In this document: piece by piece, positions 1 to 9,301 of the stretch
Numbering within the stretch: the stretch's first letter is position 1
How the letters are laid out: every line of letters starts with the position of its first letter
From: Bradyrhizobium sp. AT1
GTDB taxonomy: Bacteria; Pseudomonadota; Alphaproteobacteria; Rhizobiales; Xanthobacteraceae
Length of the DNA: 64,000 nt
Direction of reading: 5' to 3'
Assembly: GCF_001590795.1 (NCBI RefSeq)
Contig: NZ_JXDL01000001.1
Span: 6,224,628 to 6,288,627, forward strand
The notes under the pieces: model-generated
The model's input: only the letters and a program-made list of their open reading frames with translations
Databases searched by the model: none
Told to the model about the DNA's origin: nothing
Made by a program: the position numbers and the translations under genes

Positions 1-1
1 G

Positions 2-241
2 ACGCGGACGGATGTCCAGAACATCGACCTGATGAATCTGGCGGGCTTCTGCCGCAACTGCCTGTCCAACTGGCTCAAGGAAGCCGCCGACGCGCAAGGC
101 GCGGCCATGAGCAAGGATGAGAGCCGGGAGGCCGTCTACGGCATGCCCTACGAGGCCTGGAAGGCGAAATACCAGGGCGCGGCCACGCCCGAGCAGATCG
201 AGACGATGAAGAAGGTCCATCCTCACGGCCACGGGCATTGA
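2..241 (+). CDS. DUF1244 family protein (5' end outside window)
   Basis: The reading frame is open from base 2, so the gene begins before the window; only the last 79 codons are present. The visible part contains the run DLMNLAGFCRNCLSNW followed by a short acidic stretch and a His-rich end (HPHGHGH), which matches the small DUF1244 family found in proteobacteria. The function of the family is unknown; the paired cysteines in FCRNC and the terminal histidines would suit metal binding, but that is inference. The internal ATG at 32 falls inside the conserved block, so it is not the true start. Confidence 0.85.
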   Translation, partial: TRTDVQNIDLMNLAGFCRNCLSNWLKEAADAQGAAMSKDESREAVYGMPYEAWKAKYQGAATPEQIETMKKVHPHGHGH

Positions 242-431
242 ATTCGCGCGGCCTTTGAGTCGCACCACACAACAGCTTTCTTCGCCCCGCCGCAGGAAGG
301 TGTGGGCGCGCTGTGGACGAGCGCGATGCTTGCTTGAACGCGGGGGACGCCAACCCTAAGGGTTCTCCCCAGCACGCGCGGTGAGGATGCCGGCGTCACC
401 TCGTTTTGCCAGTTCCATTTGGAGTACCAAG

Positions 432-704
432 ATGGCCACCACCGCCGCCGTCCGCGACGACGAGCCCGCGACGAAATTTGCCAAGGACCAGCTCAAATCC
501 ATCATCGAGCGCATCGAGCGGCTGGAGGAAGAGAAGAAGGCGATCTCCGACGACATCCGGGACGTCTATGCCGAAAGCAAGGGCAACGGCTACGACGTCA
601 AGGCGCTCCGCACCATCGTGCGCATGCGCAAGCAGGACCCGAACGAGCGCGCCGAGGCCGAGACCATTCTCGAAACCTATATGCAGGCGCTGGGGATGAT
701 CTGA
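432..704 (+). CDS. gapR: GapR-family (DUF2312) nucleoid-associated protein
   Basis: A 90-residue protein with the DUF2312 core: an N-terminal coiled coil (about residues 18-45, KDQLKSIIERIERLEEEKK), the signature YAESKGNGYDVKALR and a basic RMRKQD segment. In Caulobacter the family member GapR binds AT-rich, overtwisted DNA ahead of replication and transcription and stimulates topoisomerases; the same chromosomal role is inferred here. ATG 432 is preferred over the in-frame ATG 381 because GGAG lies 7 bases upstream and the 17 extra residues do not resemble the family. It is a stand-alone gene with no operon partner visible. Confidence 0.9.
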   Translation: MATTAAVRDDEPATKFAKDQLKSIIERIERLEEEKKAISDDIRDVYAESKGNGYDVKALRTIVRMRKQDPNERAEAETILETYMQALGMI

Positions 705-802
705 GGCGTTGGCGCCTCAAGCCCTGCTGACGTAGCCCGGATTACGCTTTCGCTTCATCTAGGCTACAAATTGCGCGTATTCGTTTGGGAACGGAGACGC
801 AA

Positions 803-1228
803 ATGGTTGTGCCATCGCCGCCGCGTGAGGTCAGTCGCGCCTTCGGCGCTCTTCCGGCGCCGATCGGCAAGCGGCTGCTGGAGGTGCGCGACCTGATCTT
901 CGCGGCCGCTGCGGCCGATGACGATGTCGGCAAGCTCACCGAAACCTTGAAATGGGGCGAGCCGGCCTATCTGACGGAGGAGACCGACAGCGGCTCCACG
1001 ATCCGGCTCGGACGTCTCAAGGATTCCGACCACGCCGCCATCCTGTTCAACTGCAGGACGACGTTGGTCGATAATTTTCGCGAGCGCTTTCCCGATCAGT
1101 TCGAGTACCGGCAGACGCGGGCATTGCTGGTGCCGGTGACGGGCCGGCTGCCGAAGCAGGAGCTATCGATCTGCCTGTCGCTGGCGCTGACTTATCATCT
1201 GGATCGGCAGGGCAGGAAGGCGCGGTAG
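803..1228 (+). CDS. DUF1801 domain protein
   Basis: A 141-residue protein whose middle matches DUF1801 (YdhG-like fold): the helix RLLEVRDLIFAAA, then ETLKWGEPAYLTEE, in which the KWGxPxY piece is the family hallmark, followed by a beta-rich second half. The family is small, cytoplasmic and of unknown function. ATG 803 follows a GGAG at a normal distance; TTG 785 would add six residues and is less likely. Convergent with the DUF882 gene, with about 30 bases between the stops. Confidence 0.8.
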   Translation: MVVPSPPREVSRAFGALPAPIGKRLLEVRDLIFAAAAADDDVGKLTETLKWGEPAYLTEETDSGSTIRLGRLKDSDHAAILFNCRTTLVDNFRERFPDQFEYRQTRALLVPVTGRLPKQELSICLSLALTYHLDRQGRKAR

Positions 1229-1259
1229 CGGAGGGGCTACGTGCCGTTTGCAGACGCTA

Positions 1260-2885
1260 TCAGCGCAGCGCCGCCGTGCGCATGACGAACGACGTCGTCT
1301 GGAGCTTCGCGGTCGCGCTGCCCGAGAAGCTGTCGCAGGACAGGCCATGCATGGGATCGTCCGCAAAACCCATCGCGATCACGGCCCGCGGCTTGACGAA
1401 ATAAGCGCGCAGCGCCGCGGTATCGAGCTCGCCCATCAAGGTCACCGACATCGCGCGGCTGGCGCTCGGCGAAAGCATCACGATCTTGAGCCAGATGCTC
1501 TCGCCCTTGGCGGCGGAAAGGCGGGTCGCGGTCGCCACCATGCCGTCGGTGCTCTTGCCGACCACCGTGTTGATCTCGGTCGCCTGGGCAAGGTTGCGCG
1601 AGGCCGGGCGGGCGGATCGCGGGATCGGTGCCGAGGCCGCGACGACATTGGCGCGATCGACCGGAGAGGCGGCCGGCGCGAAAGCCAGCGCCTGAAGGGC
1701 CGAATTGGACACGCTCGCGGTGGGTTGCGAATCGGTGGCGGCGGCAAGGGCCTGGCGGGCCTTCAGCGCGGCGATTTGCGCCGGCGTCGCCTGCTGCGGG
1801 GCAGCCGAGACATCATCCCAGAAGCCGCGGGCATTGATGATGTCGGCCGGGGTTTCCGGCTTGCCGTCAACGGATTTGCCGGTCGCCTGCTTGTCAGCCA
1901 CCGGCGCGGGCTTCGGCTTGGGCGGGGCAACGAGCTGCGCATCGGCCGAGGCGAGCTGGATCGTGGCGGCCATTTGCGGCTTGGCGCGCGGCGTCGGCAC
2001 CGGATCGGCCGGCTTGGCTGCGGCGACCAAGGTCGGGGCCGCCGGCTTGGCGGCCGGGGCGGGCGCGCCCTCGTCATCCTCGTCGCTGCTGCTGGCCGGA
2101 GCGGCCGACTTGCTCTTGAACAGGGCGGCAAAGAAATTCGGCTTGCTGCCGGAATCGTCGCCGCTGCCGCGCCGCTCGATCTCGGCCTTGGCAAGCTCGT
2201 AACCCTTCAGCGGCACGCCGTCGGTCGGCAGATGCACCGTCTTGCCGTCCGGGAAGACGCGGGCGAGCTGGTCATGCGTCATACGCGGCCAGTGCCGGAC
2301 ACTGCCGGTATCCAGATGCACGAAGGGCGATCCGGAGGTCGGATAGAAGCCGACGCCGCCGCGCTGCAGGCGCAGGCCGGCGAAACGGATCTGCTCCAGC
2401 GGCACGCCCGGAATGTAGAAGTCCATCGCATGTCCCAGCATGTGCTGGCTGGCGCGCGCCACCCCGGAGGAGCGGCGGCGGAGCATGGCGTTGGTGGCGG
2501 GGGAGCGGTAGGAGGAGATGATCTGGATCGGCTGCTTGGCGTCGACGTCGCGGTAGACGTCCCAGAGGATGTCGAAGAGGTGACGGTCCATGACCGTCTC
2601 GTCCTGGGTGCGCCAGTCGCGCAGGAAGTGATTGAGCTGCTTCAGCGCCGCTTCGTCGTAGCGGCCCTCGCGCTTGAAGGTGACGGTCAGGTCTTCGCCG
2701 GAATGGGTGTGGTGGAAGGAGAGAGTCTTGGTTTCACTCAGCGCGGCGGCGTTATGGACCGAACCCGCGGCAGCAAGCAGCAACACGGCAGCGAGGCCGA
2801 TCCGCGATCCGGCCTTCACTCCCGCATGGGACAACGACAGCACAGCGAATTGGTGTGCAAGACCAGTCAGCACGTATGAGCCCAC
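1260..2885 (-). CDS. DUF882 / peptidase M15-like envelope protein with long Ala-Pro tail
   Basis: 541 residues. A hydrophobic signal-like segment (about 30-48) is followed by a DUF882 domain (about 55-200), a relative of peptidase M15 / YcbK. The putative zinc ligands are present as H148-x3-H152-x2-D155 in SQHMLGHAMDF and H190-L-D192, plus the SSYRS motif near 125. M15 enzymes cut peptidoglycan cross-links, so a periplasmic murein role is inferred. Residues 245-541 are low-complexity Ala/Pro/Lys sequence with no domain I can recognise. The start is uncertain: GTG 2885 opens the frame, and GTG 2819 would place a signal peptide at the very N terminus. The L,D-transpeptidase follows on the same strand upstream, suggesting a shared envelope theme. 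Confidence 0.8.
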   Translation of the reverse strand: MGSYVLTGLAHQFAVLSLSHAGVKAGSRIGLAAVLLLAAAGSVHNAAALSETKTLSFHHTHSGEDLTVTFKREGRYDEAALKQLNHFLRDWRTQDETVMDRHLFDILWDVYRDVDAKQPIQIISSYRSPATNAMLRRRSSGVARASQHMLGHAMDFYIPGVPLEQIRFAGLRLQRGGVGFYPTSGSPFVHLDTGSVRHWPRMTHDQLARVFPDGKTVHLPTDGVPLKGYELAKAEIERRGSGDDSGSKPNFFAALFKSKSAAPASSSDEDDEGAPAPAAKPAAPTLVAAAKPADPVPTPRAKPQMAATIQLASADAQLVAPPKPKPAPVADKQATGKSVDGKPETPADIINARGFWDDVSAAPQQATPAQIAALKARQALAAATDSQPTASVSNSALQALAFAPAASPVDRANVVAASAPIPRSARPASRNLAQATEINTVVGKSTDGMVATATRLSAAKGESIWLKIVMLSPSASRAMSVTLMGELDTAALRAYFVKPRAVIAMGFADDPMHGLSCDSFSGSATAKLQTTSFVMRTAALR

Positions 2886-3083
2886 CCAGTCGACGAGCGT
2901 TCAAATGGACTCTCCCGCCAACCCCGTTAGCGCGCGAAAGAGGATGAACGCTTTATTAAAGCGAGAAGGTTAATTCGAGGTTGACCTTCCCGCCCCCAAA
3001 CCAAGTCAGGATGCGACCTAACCGGTTGACTGTGGCAAAAAAACGCCCGCGGCCTGGTCCGAGGTGGACAATGGTTAACGTTA

Positions 3084-3112
3084 AGCGGCCCCGTCCATGG
3101 GAGGGGGCCGCT
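3084..3112 (-). terminator. hairpin after the L,D-transpeptidase gene
   Basis: Perfect 9-bp inverted repeat AGCGGCCCC / GGGGCCGCT with an 11-base loop, about 30 bases beyond the L,D-transpeptidase stop. Read on the minus strand it is followed by TTAACGTTAACC, which is AT-rich rather than a true U run, so termination is likely but not certain. Confidence 0.6.
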
Positions 3113-3142
3113 GATTTCGTTGCAGAATTCGTCGATTCGGGC

Positions 3143-5368
3143 TTAGCGGGTGAACACCCGCTGCTGCTGGGGCCGGCGGCCGACCGGGGCCGGCGGCGGG
3201 GTCGGGGCTCCGCCTCCGAACAGCCGCTCGAAGAAGTTCGGACCGGACGAGCCGAAGCCGCCGCCATTGTTGGCCACTGCCACACCTGAGGGCAGGGTCG
3301 TCGCCGGGCGCGAATAGCTCGGCTGCGAGTGCGCGACGACGGCCTCGAGATCCTTGCCGCTCTTGTTCTTCAGGATGTTGATCATGGTCGCGTCGCGGCC
3401 ATAGACGTCCTTGCGGAATTGCAGCTTGCCGGCGTCGTCCACGAAGGCGGTCTGATAGGTGATGTTGACCGGGATCGGCGTCGGGAATTTCAGGTCGATC
3501 TCGCTCTTGCCGTACATGCTGCGCACGCGCTCAGGCGTGTACTTCTCGTTCGGCATGGCGATGTTGAGCAGCACCGAGGCATATTGATCCGGATTTTGCA
3601 CGCGCATGCAGCCATGGCTGAAGGCGCGGTCTTCCCTGGCGAACAGGTTCTTGTCCGGCGTGTCGTGCTGATAGACCAGGAACTTGTTCGGGAAGTTGAA
3701 GCGGATGCGGCCGAGTGCGTTGGCTTCACCGGGCGGCTGCGAGATGTGCACCGAGCCGTCGCGATTCTGTTCGAGCTTGAGGCCCATGCGCTGGAGCACG
3801 GTCGGGTCCTGCTGCAGGGCCGGCAGGTACTCGTTGTAGACGATCGACGGCGGCACGTTCCAGGTCGGGTTGACCGTGATGTACTTCATCGTCTCGGTCA
3901 GCAGCGGAGTCGCATGCGTGCCCGGCTTGCCGGTGACGACGCGGGTGGTCCAGACCTGCTGGCCGCGCTGCATCACCTTCAGCGTGTAGTCGGGAATGTT
4001 GAGGATCACATAGGCATCGCCCAGCGACGACGCGCCGAGGTCGCGCGGCAGCCAGCGCCAGCGCTCCATGTTGACCAGCACGACGTCGATCTGCTTGTCC
4101 CGCTTCGGGGTGTTGAGCGCCTTGACCGTCTTGTCGTCGAGGATGCCGGTCGCCTTCATCTCGGCGCTGTTCTGGAACTTGCGCACGGCGTCGGCGACGG
4201 CGGCGTCATAGCGGGTGTCGCTGGGGTTCTCGGCGAGGCCGAGCTTGGCGCGCAGTTGCGGCACGCGCGGATCTTCCACGACGATTTCGGCCTGTTTCTT
4301 GGTGGCCGGGGTATATTTCAGCGCCGGACCCTCGGCGATTTCGATCACCGGGCCGTTGCCCTGACCGCGAAGCTCCGCGAGCTTCGCCTTCAGCTCCTTG
4401 TAGAGCTTGTGCGGCGGATTGTAGCTGTCGAGCGCTGCGGAGGCGTCAGTTGCGGTCGTGACCTTGGCAAGCACCTCGTTCGGATCGACCGGATGCTCGG
4501 GATAGAGGATGTCGCCAGAGACCTGCGACCAATGCATGCGGCCGCTCTGGGCCTGGCGGGCATAGTCGAACATGCTGGAGGTGAGCTTCAGCTCCGCATC
4601 GGCCAGCGCATCGGGCGTGGTGGCGCTGGCGAAATCCGGCACCGGATAGTCGGCGGGGTTGAGGCCGTCGGAGGCCGCGTCCTTCAGCCGCGCGATGACG
4701 CCCTTGGCCGCCGCGGTCAGGCTGCCGCCTTGGGTCCAGACCGGCGCGAAATCGCGTGCGCCATAAAACTTCTCGATCGCCGCGCGCTCGTTCTTGCGGT
4801 CGAAATAGCGCGAGGTCTTGGCGCCGATGACGTCCTTGAGCTTGTCGGCGACCGGCTGGTCGGCGGCGGGAACGTTGCTTGCGGCCTTCACCGGCTCGGT
4901 GACCGGCGCCGCTGCAGCGGCCGGCGCTGCGGGCGCAGCCGGCGTGGCAGTCGCGGTATCGGCCTTTGCAGGTTCAGATTTGGCAGGTTCAGATTTGGCG
5001 GGCTCGGTCTTTGCGGTCTCGCTCTTCGGCGCCTCGGGCGCCGGCGTGGTCGCGACGTCGGCCGGCTTGGTCTCGACCTTCTCGGCGGCTGGCGCGGGCG
5101 CAGCCTCTGCCTTCACCGGATCCTTCGCAATTTCCTTGGCGGGATCCTGCACGGTGGCGGTGGTATCGAGCTTGATGTCGGAGGCGGTCGGGGGCGGGAC
5201 GTTGGCCGGCTCGGGACGCGGGATCGCGGCTTCGATCGCGAGCTCGGCAGCGCTGCTGCGCGCCTGATCCTGAGCCAGGGCCGAACTGGCCGACACCGTG
5301 AGGAAAGTTGCCGCAACCGTCATCAAGACACGGTCGAAGCCTGCACGGTGGTTCAAACAGTCACGCAT
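3143..5368 (-). CDS. L,D-transpeptidase (YcbB/LdtD-like)
   Basis: 741 residues. Signal peptide at about 1-33 (ending SSALAQ), a flexible Ala/Pro/Lys region (about 50-175) with repeats of the type SEPAK, a YcbB-like scaffold (about 180-350), a peptidoglycan-binding domain (about 363-420) and a YkuD catalytic domain (about 452-600). The catalytic motif is SHGCMRV with His585 and Cys587, and a second His lies at 568. Such enzymes form 3-3 cross-links between peptidoglycan stems, or attach proteins to them, in the periplasm. The size, much larger than minimal YkuD enzymes, fits the YcbB group. It is probably transcribed alone from the preceding intergenic region. Confidence 0.92.
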   Translation of the reverse strand: MRDCLNHRAGFDRVLMTVAATFLTVSASSALAQDQARSSAAELAIEAAIPRPEPANVPPPTASDIKLDTTATVQDPAKEIAKDPVKAEAAPAPAAEKVETKPADVATTPAPEAPKSETAKTEPAKSEPAKSEPAKADTATATPAAPAAPAAAAAPVTEPVKAASNVPAADQPVADKLKDVIGAKTSRYFDRKNERAAIEKFYGARDFAPVWTQGGSLTAAAKGVIARLKDAASDGLNPADYPVPDFASATTPDALADAELKLTSSMFDYARQAQSGRMHWSQVSGDILYPEHPVDPNEVLAKVTTATDASAALDSYNPPHKLYKELKAKLAELRGQGNGPVIEIAEGPALKYTPATKKQAEIVVEDPRVPQLRAKLGLAENPSDTRYDAAVADAVRKFQNSAEMKATGILDDKTVKALNTPKRDKQIDVVLVNMERWRWLPRDLGASSLGDAYVILNIPDYTLKVMQRGQQVWTTRVVTGKPGTHATPLLTETMKYITVNPTWNVPPSIVYNEYLPALQQDPTVLQRMGLKLEQNRDGSVHISQPPGEANALGRIRFNFPNKFLVYQHDTPDKNLFAREDRAFSHGCMRVQNPDQYASVLLNIAMPNEKYTPERVRSMYGKSEIDLKFPTPIPVNITYQTAFVDDAGKLQFRKDVYGRDATMINILKNKSGKDLEAVVAHSQPSYSRPATTLPSGVAVANNGGGFGSSGPNFFERLFGGGAPTPPPAPVGRRPQQQRVFTR

Positions 5369-5715
5369 TGTGTCGCACCCCTCGGGTGAACTGTCCCTTA
5401 TGGAACAGCTTCGTTATCGCCAATTGAGCTTCGGCTAAATCGCGCCGGCCTCTCGAAAGTTGCACGCCTGCACGCAACGATTCCTACGCAGACGATATAC
5501 AGGCCCCGGATTTGCAGCCAGCGCCAACCGGGACAACTCACGCCAAACTGACTTCAAGGCGGCCTCTTGGCAACGGATTGTGCGCTTGCCCCGCGCGCTT
5601 TTCCCTGTGTCTGTCACTTCCAAGTCACGGTTCAAGCCACAGTCGAATTCTGTCGTCATGCGAACGGCTTACAGCCGAACTCGCAGCGCCTCGCGAACCT
5701 CCGTTCGCATGAGGC
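5369..5715. other. 347-base intergenic region
   Basis: Lies between the start of the L,D-transpeptidase gene and the end of the NtrC-type gene, both on the minus strand. It should hold the transpeptidase promoter and leader. The only strong structure is the inverted repeat at 5657-5711. Short open frames here have no recognisable content or ribosome site, and I do not call a gene. Confidence 0.5.
5657..5711 (-). terminator. long-armed inverted repeat after the NtrC-type gene
   Basis: Perfect 11-bp arms CATGCGAACGG (5657-5667) and CCGTTCGCATG (5701-5711) separated by 33 bases, starting 4 bases after the stop codon of the sigma-54 activator. The spacer can itself pair in part. There is no U run, so it may be a transcript-stabilising 3' structure rather than an intrinsic terminator. 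Confidence 0.45.
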
Positions 5716-7212
5716 TCAGTGCGTCTCCTCGCCGCTTTTCCCGCCATGTCCGGGAACCCCGGCCTCGTCGAGTTTGCGGTAGAGGGTGGACCGGCCGATT
5801 TTGAGGCGGCGGGCCACCTCGGACATCTGGCCGCGATAGTGCGAGATCGCGAAGCGGATGATCTCGTTCTCCATGTCCTCGAGAGGCCGCACATCGCCGG
5901 TCGGGGTCAGCATGGGAAGAGTTCCCGCGGCGGGGAGCGGCGCGATCGGTATATCATTACCCGATACCATCGAGGGGGTCGCCGCCGGCTCGAGCATCAG
6001 CGGCGCGGTCGGAATCTCGGTGGCGTGATGCGGCTGCGAGGCGAGCAGGGGGAAATCATTGAGGCCGAGCTGGTCGCCGTCGCTCATCACCACGGCACGG
6101 TAGACCGCGTTCTCGAGCTGGCGGATGTTGCCGGGCCAGTCGAGCTGGGCGAGATGCGCCATGGCTTCGCCGCTGATGCCGGTGATCTGGCGGTTCTCCT
6201 CGGCGGCAAAGCGCGCCAGGAAATGCCGGAGCAGGTGCGGGATGTCCTCGCGCCGGGCCCGGAGCGAGGGGATCGTCAGCGGCAGTACGTGGAGGCGATA
6301 GAACAGGTCTTCCCGGAAGTGTCCCTGTTTCACCCGCTCCAGCAGCCGGCGATTGGTTGCCGAGACGATGCGGACGTCGACCTTGACGGGCTTGCGGCCG
6401 CCGACCGCCTCGACGGCGCCTTCCTGCAGCGCGCGCAACAGCTTGACCTGCGCGGTCAACGGCAGCTCGCTGACCTCGTCCAGAAACAGCGTGCCGCCAT
6501 GGGCTTCGACGAACTTGCCCATGTGCCGTTCGGTGGCGCCGGTGAAAGCACCCTTTTCGTGACCGAACAGAATGGACTCGACGAGGTTGTCGGGGATCGC
6601 GCCGCAATTGACGGCGACGAAGGGCTTTGCCTTGCGCTCGCCGCTGCCATGGATGGCGCGCGCGAACATCTCCTTGCCGACGCCGGACTCGCCCTCGATC
6701 AGCACTGGAATGGAAGAGTTCGCCGCCTTCTGCGCGGCGCGCATCACGCCCGCCATCGCTTCGGAACGGGTGATGATGTCGGAGAAGGTCAGCCGGCCCT
6801 CGCGGCTGTGCCGGATGCGCTGCAATTCGCCCTTCAGCGCGGAGGCGTTGAGGGCATTGCGAAGCGAGACCTGAAGCCGTTCCACTCCGACAGGCTTGAC
6901 CACGAAATCGGCCGCGCCGGCGCGCATCGCCGAGATCACGTTGTCGATGCCGCCGTGGGCGGTCTGCACGATCACGGGGACGCTGAGGCCGGCTTCGCGG
7001 ATTTTCGCCAGCACACCCATACCGTCGAGGCCGGGCATCACGAGATCGAGGATGACGGCGTCGATGGCCGGTGCGTCAGGCGCGGTGAGGGCGGCGATCG
7101 CCGCGTCGCCGGAATCCACGACGACCGTCTCATAGCCGCATTTCTGCACCATGTTCTCGACCAGCCGGCGAGCTACGGCATCGTCGTCGGCGATCAAAAT
7201 ACTGGCAGCCAT
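5716..7212 (-). CDS. sigma-54-dependent response regulator (NtrC family)
   Basis: 498 residues in three domains: receiver (1-120) with the acidic pair D10/D11, phosphoacceptor D56 (ILDLVMPG), T84 and K106 all present; AAA+ domain (about 145-375) with Walker A GESGVGKE (174-181) and the sigma-54-contact loop GAFTGA (221-226); and a Fis-type helix-turn-helix at the C terminus (SEVARRLKIGRSTLYRKL). It should activate RNA polymerase carrying RpoN from an upstream site once phosphorylated. No histidine kinase lies nearby, so it is an orphan in this window and its signal and targets cannot be inferred. Confidence 0.93.
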   Translation of the reverse strand: MAASILIADDDAVARRLVENMVQKCGYETVVVDSGDAAIAALTAPDAPAIDAVILDLVMPGLDGMGVLAKIREAGLSVPVIVQTAHGGIDNVISAMRAGAADFVVKPVGVERLQVSLRNALNASALKGELQRIRHSREGRLTFSDIITRSEAMAGVMRAAQKAANSSIPVLIEGESGVGKEMFARAIHGSGERKAKPFVAVNCGAIPDNLVESILFGHEKGAFTGATERHMGKFVEAHGGTLFLDEVSELPLTAQVKLLRALQEGAVEAVGGRKPVKVDVRIVSATNRRLLERVKQGHFREDLFYRLHVLPLTIPSLRARREDIPHLLRHFLARFAAEENRQITGISGEAMAHLAQLDWPGNIRQLENAVYRAVVMSDGDQLGLNDFPLLASQPHHATEIPTAPLMLEPAATPSMVSGNDIPIAPLPAAGTLPMLTPTGDVRPLEDMENEIIRFAISHYRGQMSEVARRLKIGRSTLYRKLDEAGVPGHGGKSGEETH

Positions 7213-7339
7213 GGTGTTCCCCGCACGCTACTACTATCTGTCTCGAATCGGGGCACTCTGGCCGAAGCCGATTAACGCACTCTTAAACCTTGATGCCCCA
7301 GCCCGCCGTCGCGATTGTTGAACACAGGTTTCCCACACA

Positions 7340-9274
7340 ATGAATTCGCGCTCCAGATCTGCCCTGCAAAAGTCTGCCCTCCAAAAGTCTGCTCTCCGCA
7401 AGCCAGCCGCCAGCAAATCCGTCGCCAAGAAATCCGCCAAGGCAAAACCCTCCGCAAAGCCTGCGAGCAAGACCGGCAGGCTTCCGGAGTGGAACCTGGC
7501 CGATCTCTATTCCGGGATCGATGCGCCGGAAGTGGCGCGCGATCTCGAAAAGATGGATGCCGACTGTGTCGCGTTCGAGACGGACTACAAGGGCAAGCTG
7601 GCGACAGGGACAGCAAACGAAGATGGCGGAAAATGGCTCGCGGAGGCGGTGCGACGCTATGAGGCGATCGACGATCTCGCCGGCCGCCTCGGCTCTTATG
7701 CCGGTCTCGTCCATGCCGGCGACAGCGTGGACCCCAAGATTTCAAAGTTTTACGGCGATGTCTCCGAGCGGTTGACGGGGGCGTCCACGCATCTGTTGTT
7801 CTTCGCGCTCGAGCTCAACCGCGTCGATGACGATATTTTGAACCGCGCGATGCAAGCGCCCGAGCTCGCATACTACCGGCCGTGGATCGAAGACCTGCGC
7901 AAGGAGAAGCCGTATCAGCTCGACGACAAGCTCGAGCAGCTCTTCCTGGAAAAGGCGCAGACCGGCTATTCTGCCTTCAACCGGCTGTTCGACCAGACCA
8001 TCTCCAGCCTGCGCTTCAAGGTCGGGTCCAAGGAGCTCGCGATCGAACCGACGCTCAATCTGCTGCAGGACCGCGACGGCGCCAAGCGCAAGAGCGCAGC
8101 CGAAGCGCTGGCGAAGACGTTCAAGGCCAATGAGCGCACCTTTGCGCTGATCACCAACACGCTCGCCAAGGACAAGGACATCTCCGACCGTTGGCGCGGC
8201 TTCAAGGACGTCGCGGATTCCCGGCATCTGAACAACCGCGTCGAGCGCGAGGTGGTGGATGCGCTGGTGGCTTCCGTGCGCGCCGCCTACCCAAAGCTGT
8301 CGCATCGCTATTACGCGTTGAAGGCGAAGTGGTTCGGCAAGAAGCGGCTGGCCTATTGGGACCGCAATGCGCCGCTGCCGTTTGCAGCGACTGACGTCAT
8401 CGGCTGGCCCGATGCACGCAACATGGTGCTGACCGCCTATCGCGGCTTCTCGCCTGAGATGGCCGACATCGCCGAACGGTTCTTCACCGACCGCTGGATC
8501 GATGCGCCGGTGCGGCCCGGCAAGGCGCCGGGCGCGTTCTCGCATCCGACGACGCCCTCCGCGCACCCCTATGTGCTGATGAACTACCAGGGCAAGCCGC
8601 GCGACGTGATGACGCTCGCCCACGAACTCGGCCATGGCGTGCACCAGGTGCTGGCGGCCAAGAACGGCGCGCTGATGGCGCCGACGCCGCTGACGCTGGC
8701 CGAGACCGCGAGCGTGTTCGGGGAGATGCTGACCTTCCGCCGGCTATTGGCGCAGACCAAGAGCGCAAAGCAGCGCCAGGCGCTGCTGGCCGGCAAGGTC
8801 GAGGACATGATCAACACCGTGGTGCGGCAGATCGCGTTCTATTCGTTCGAGCGCGCGGTCCACACCGAGCGCAAGAACGGCGAGCTCACCGCGACGCGGC
8901 TCGGTGAGATCTGGCTGTCGGTGCAGGGCGAGAGCCTCGGACCGGCGATCGAGATCAAGGCAGGCTACGAGAACTACTGGATGTACATCCCGCACTTCAT
9001 CCACTCGCCGTTCTACGTCTACGCCTATGCCTTCGGCGATTGCCTCGTGAACTCGCTCTATGCGGTCTACGAGAACGCGGCCGAAGGCTTTGCCGAGCGC
9101 TATCTCGACATGCTCGCCGCCGGCGGCACCAAGCATTATTCCGAGCTGCTGCGGCCATTCGGGCTCGATGCCAAGGACCCCAAGTTCTGGGACGGCGGGC
9201 TTTCGGTCATCGCCGGGATGATCGACGAGTTGGAGGCGATGGGCCGAGGGGGCGCCTACCTGAGGCACGTGTAA
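7340..9274 (+). CDS. pepF: M3 family oligoendopeptidase (PepF-type)
   Basis: 644 residues. Zinc protease motif HELGH at 428-432 with the third ligand Glu455 in LTLAETASVFGE, typical of family M3; the rest of the helical M3 fold (about 120-620) is intact. It hydrolyses short peptides in the cytoplasm. The first 45 residues are an unusual Lys/Ala/Ser tail built partly from three copies of SALQK, absent from textbook PepF and probably disordered. There is no signal peptide. Convergent neighbours are absent; the toxin-antitoxin pair follows 65 bases downstream with its own operator. Confidence 0.92.
   Translation: MNSRSRSALQKSALQKSALRKPAASKSVAKKSAKAKPSAKPASKTGRLPEWNLADLYSGIDAPEVARDLEKMDADCVAFETDYKGKLATGTANEDGGKWLAEAVRRYEAIDDLAGRLGSYAGLVHAGDSVDPKISKFYGDVSERLTGASTHLLFFALELNRVDDDILNRAMQAPELAYYRPWIEDLRKEKPYQLDDKLEQLFLEKAQTGYSAFNRLFDQTISSLRFKVGSKELAIEPTLNLLQDRDGAKRKSAAEALAKTFKANERTFALITNTLAKDKDISDRWRGFKDVADSRHLNNRVEREVVDALVASVRAAYPKLSHRYYALKAKWFGKKRLAYWDRNAPLPFAATDVIGWPDARNMVLTAYRGFSPEMADIAERFFTDRWIDAPVRPGKAPGAFSHPTTPSAHPYVLMNYQGKPRDVMTLAHELGHGVHQVLAAKNGALMAPTPLTLAETASVFGEMLTFRRLLAQTKSAKQRQALLAGKVEDMINTVVRQIAFYSFERAVHTERKNGELTATRLGEIWLSVQGESLGPAIEIKAGYENYWMYIPHFIHSPFYVYAYAFGDCLVNSLYAVYENAAEGFAERYLDMLAAGGTKHYSELLRPFGLDAKDPKFWDGGLSVIAGMIDELEAMGRGGAYLRHV
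7358..7402 (+). repeat. three tandem 15-bp units in the pepF 5' end
   Basis: Three head-to-tail 15-base units of the type TCTGCCCTSCAAAAG encode SALQK-SALQK-SALRK at residues 7-21 of the oligoendopeptidase. Units 1 and 2 differ by one base, unit 3 by three, which points to recent slippage or duplication. Confidence 0.85.
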
Positions 9275-9301
9275 AACATCCGTTGAACTGCACCTTTGGT
9301 G

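Noticed and set aside
1248..2879. 543-residue open frame on the plus strand
   Set aside because: Exactly antisense to the DUF882 gene; its Arg/Gly/His-rich product is typical of shadow frames in high-GC DNA and has no domain.
3329..5389. 686-residue open frame on the plus strand
   Set aside because: Antisense to the L,D-transpeptidase with its clear catalytic motif; composition (His, Arg, Gly, Val) is that of a complement shadow.
5719..7275. 518-residue open frame on the plus strand
   Set aside because: Antisense to the NtrC-type regulator, which has all domains intact.
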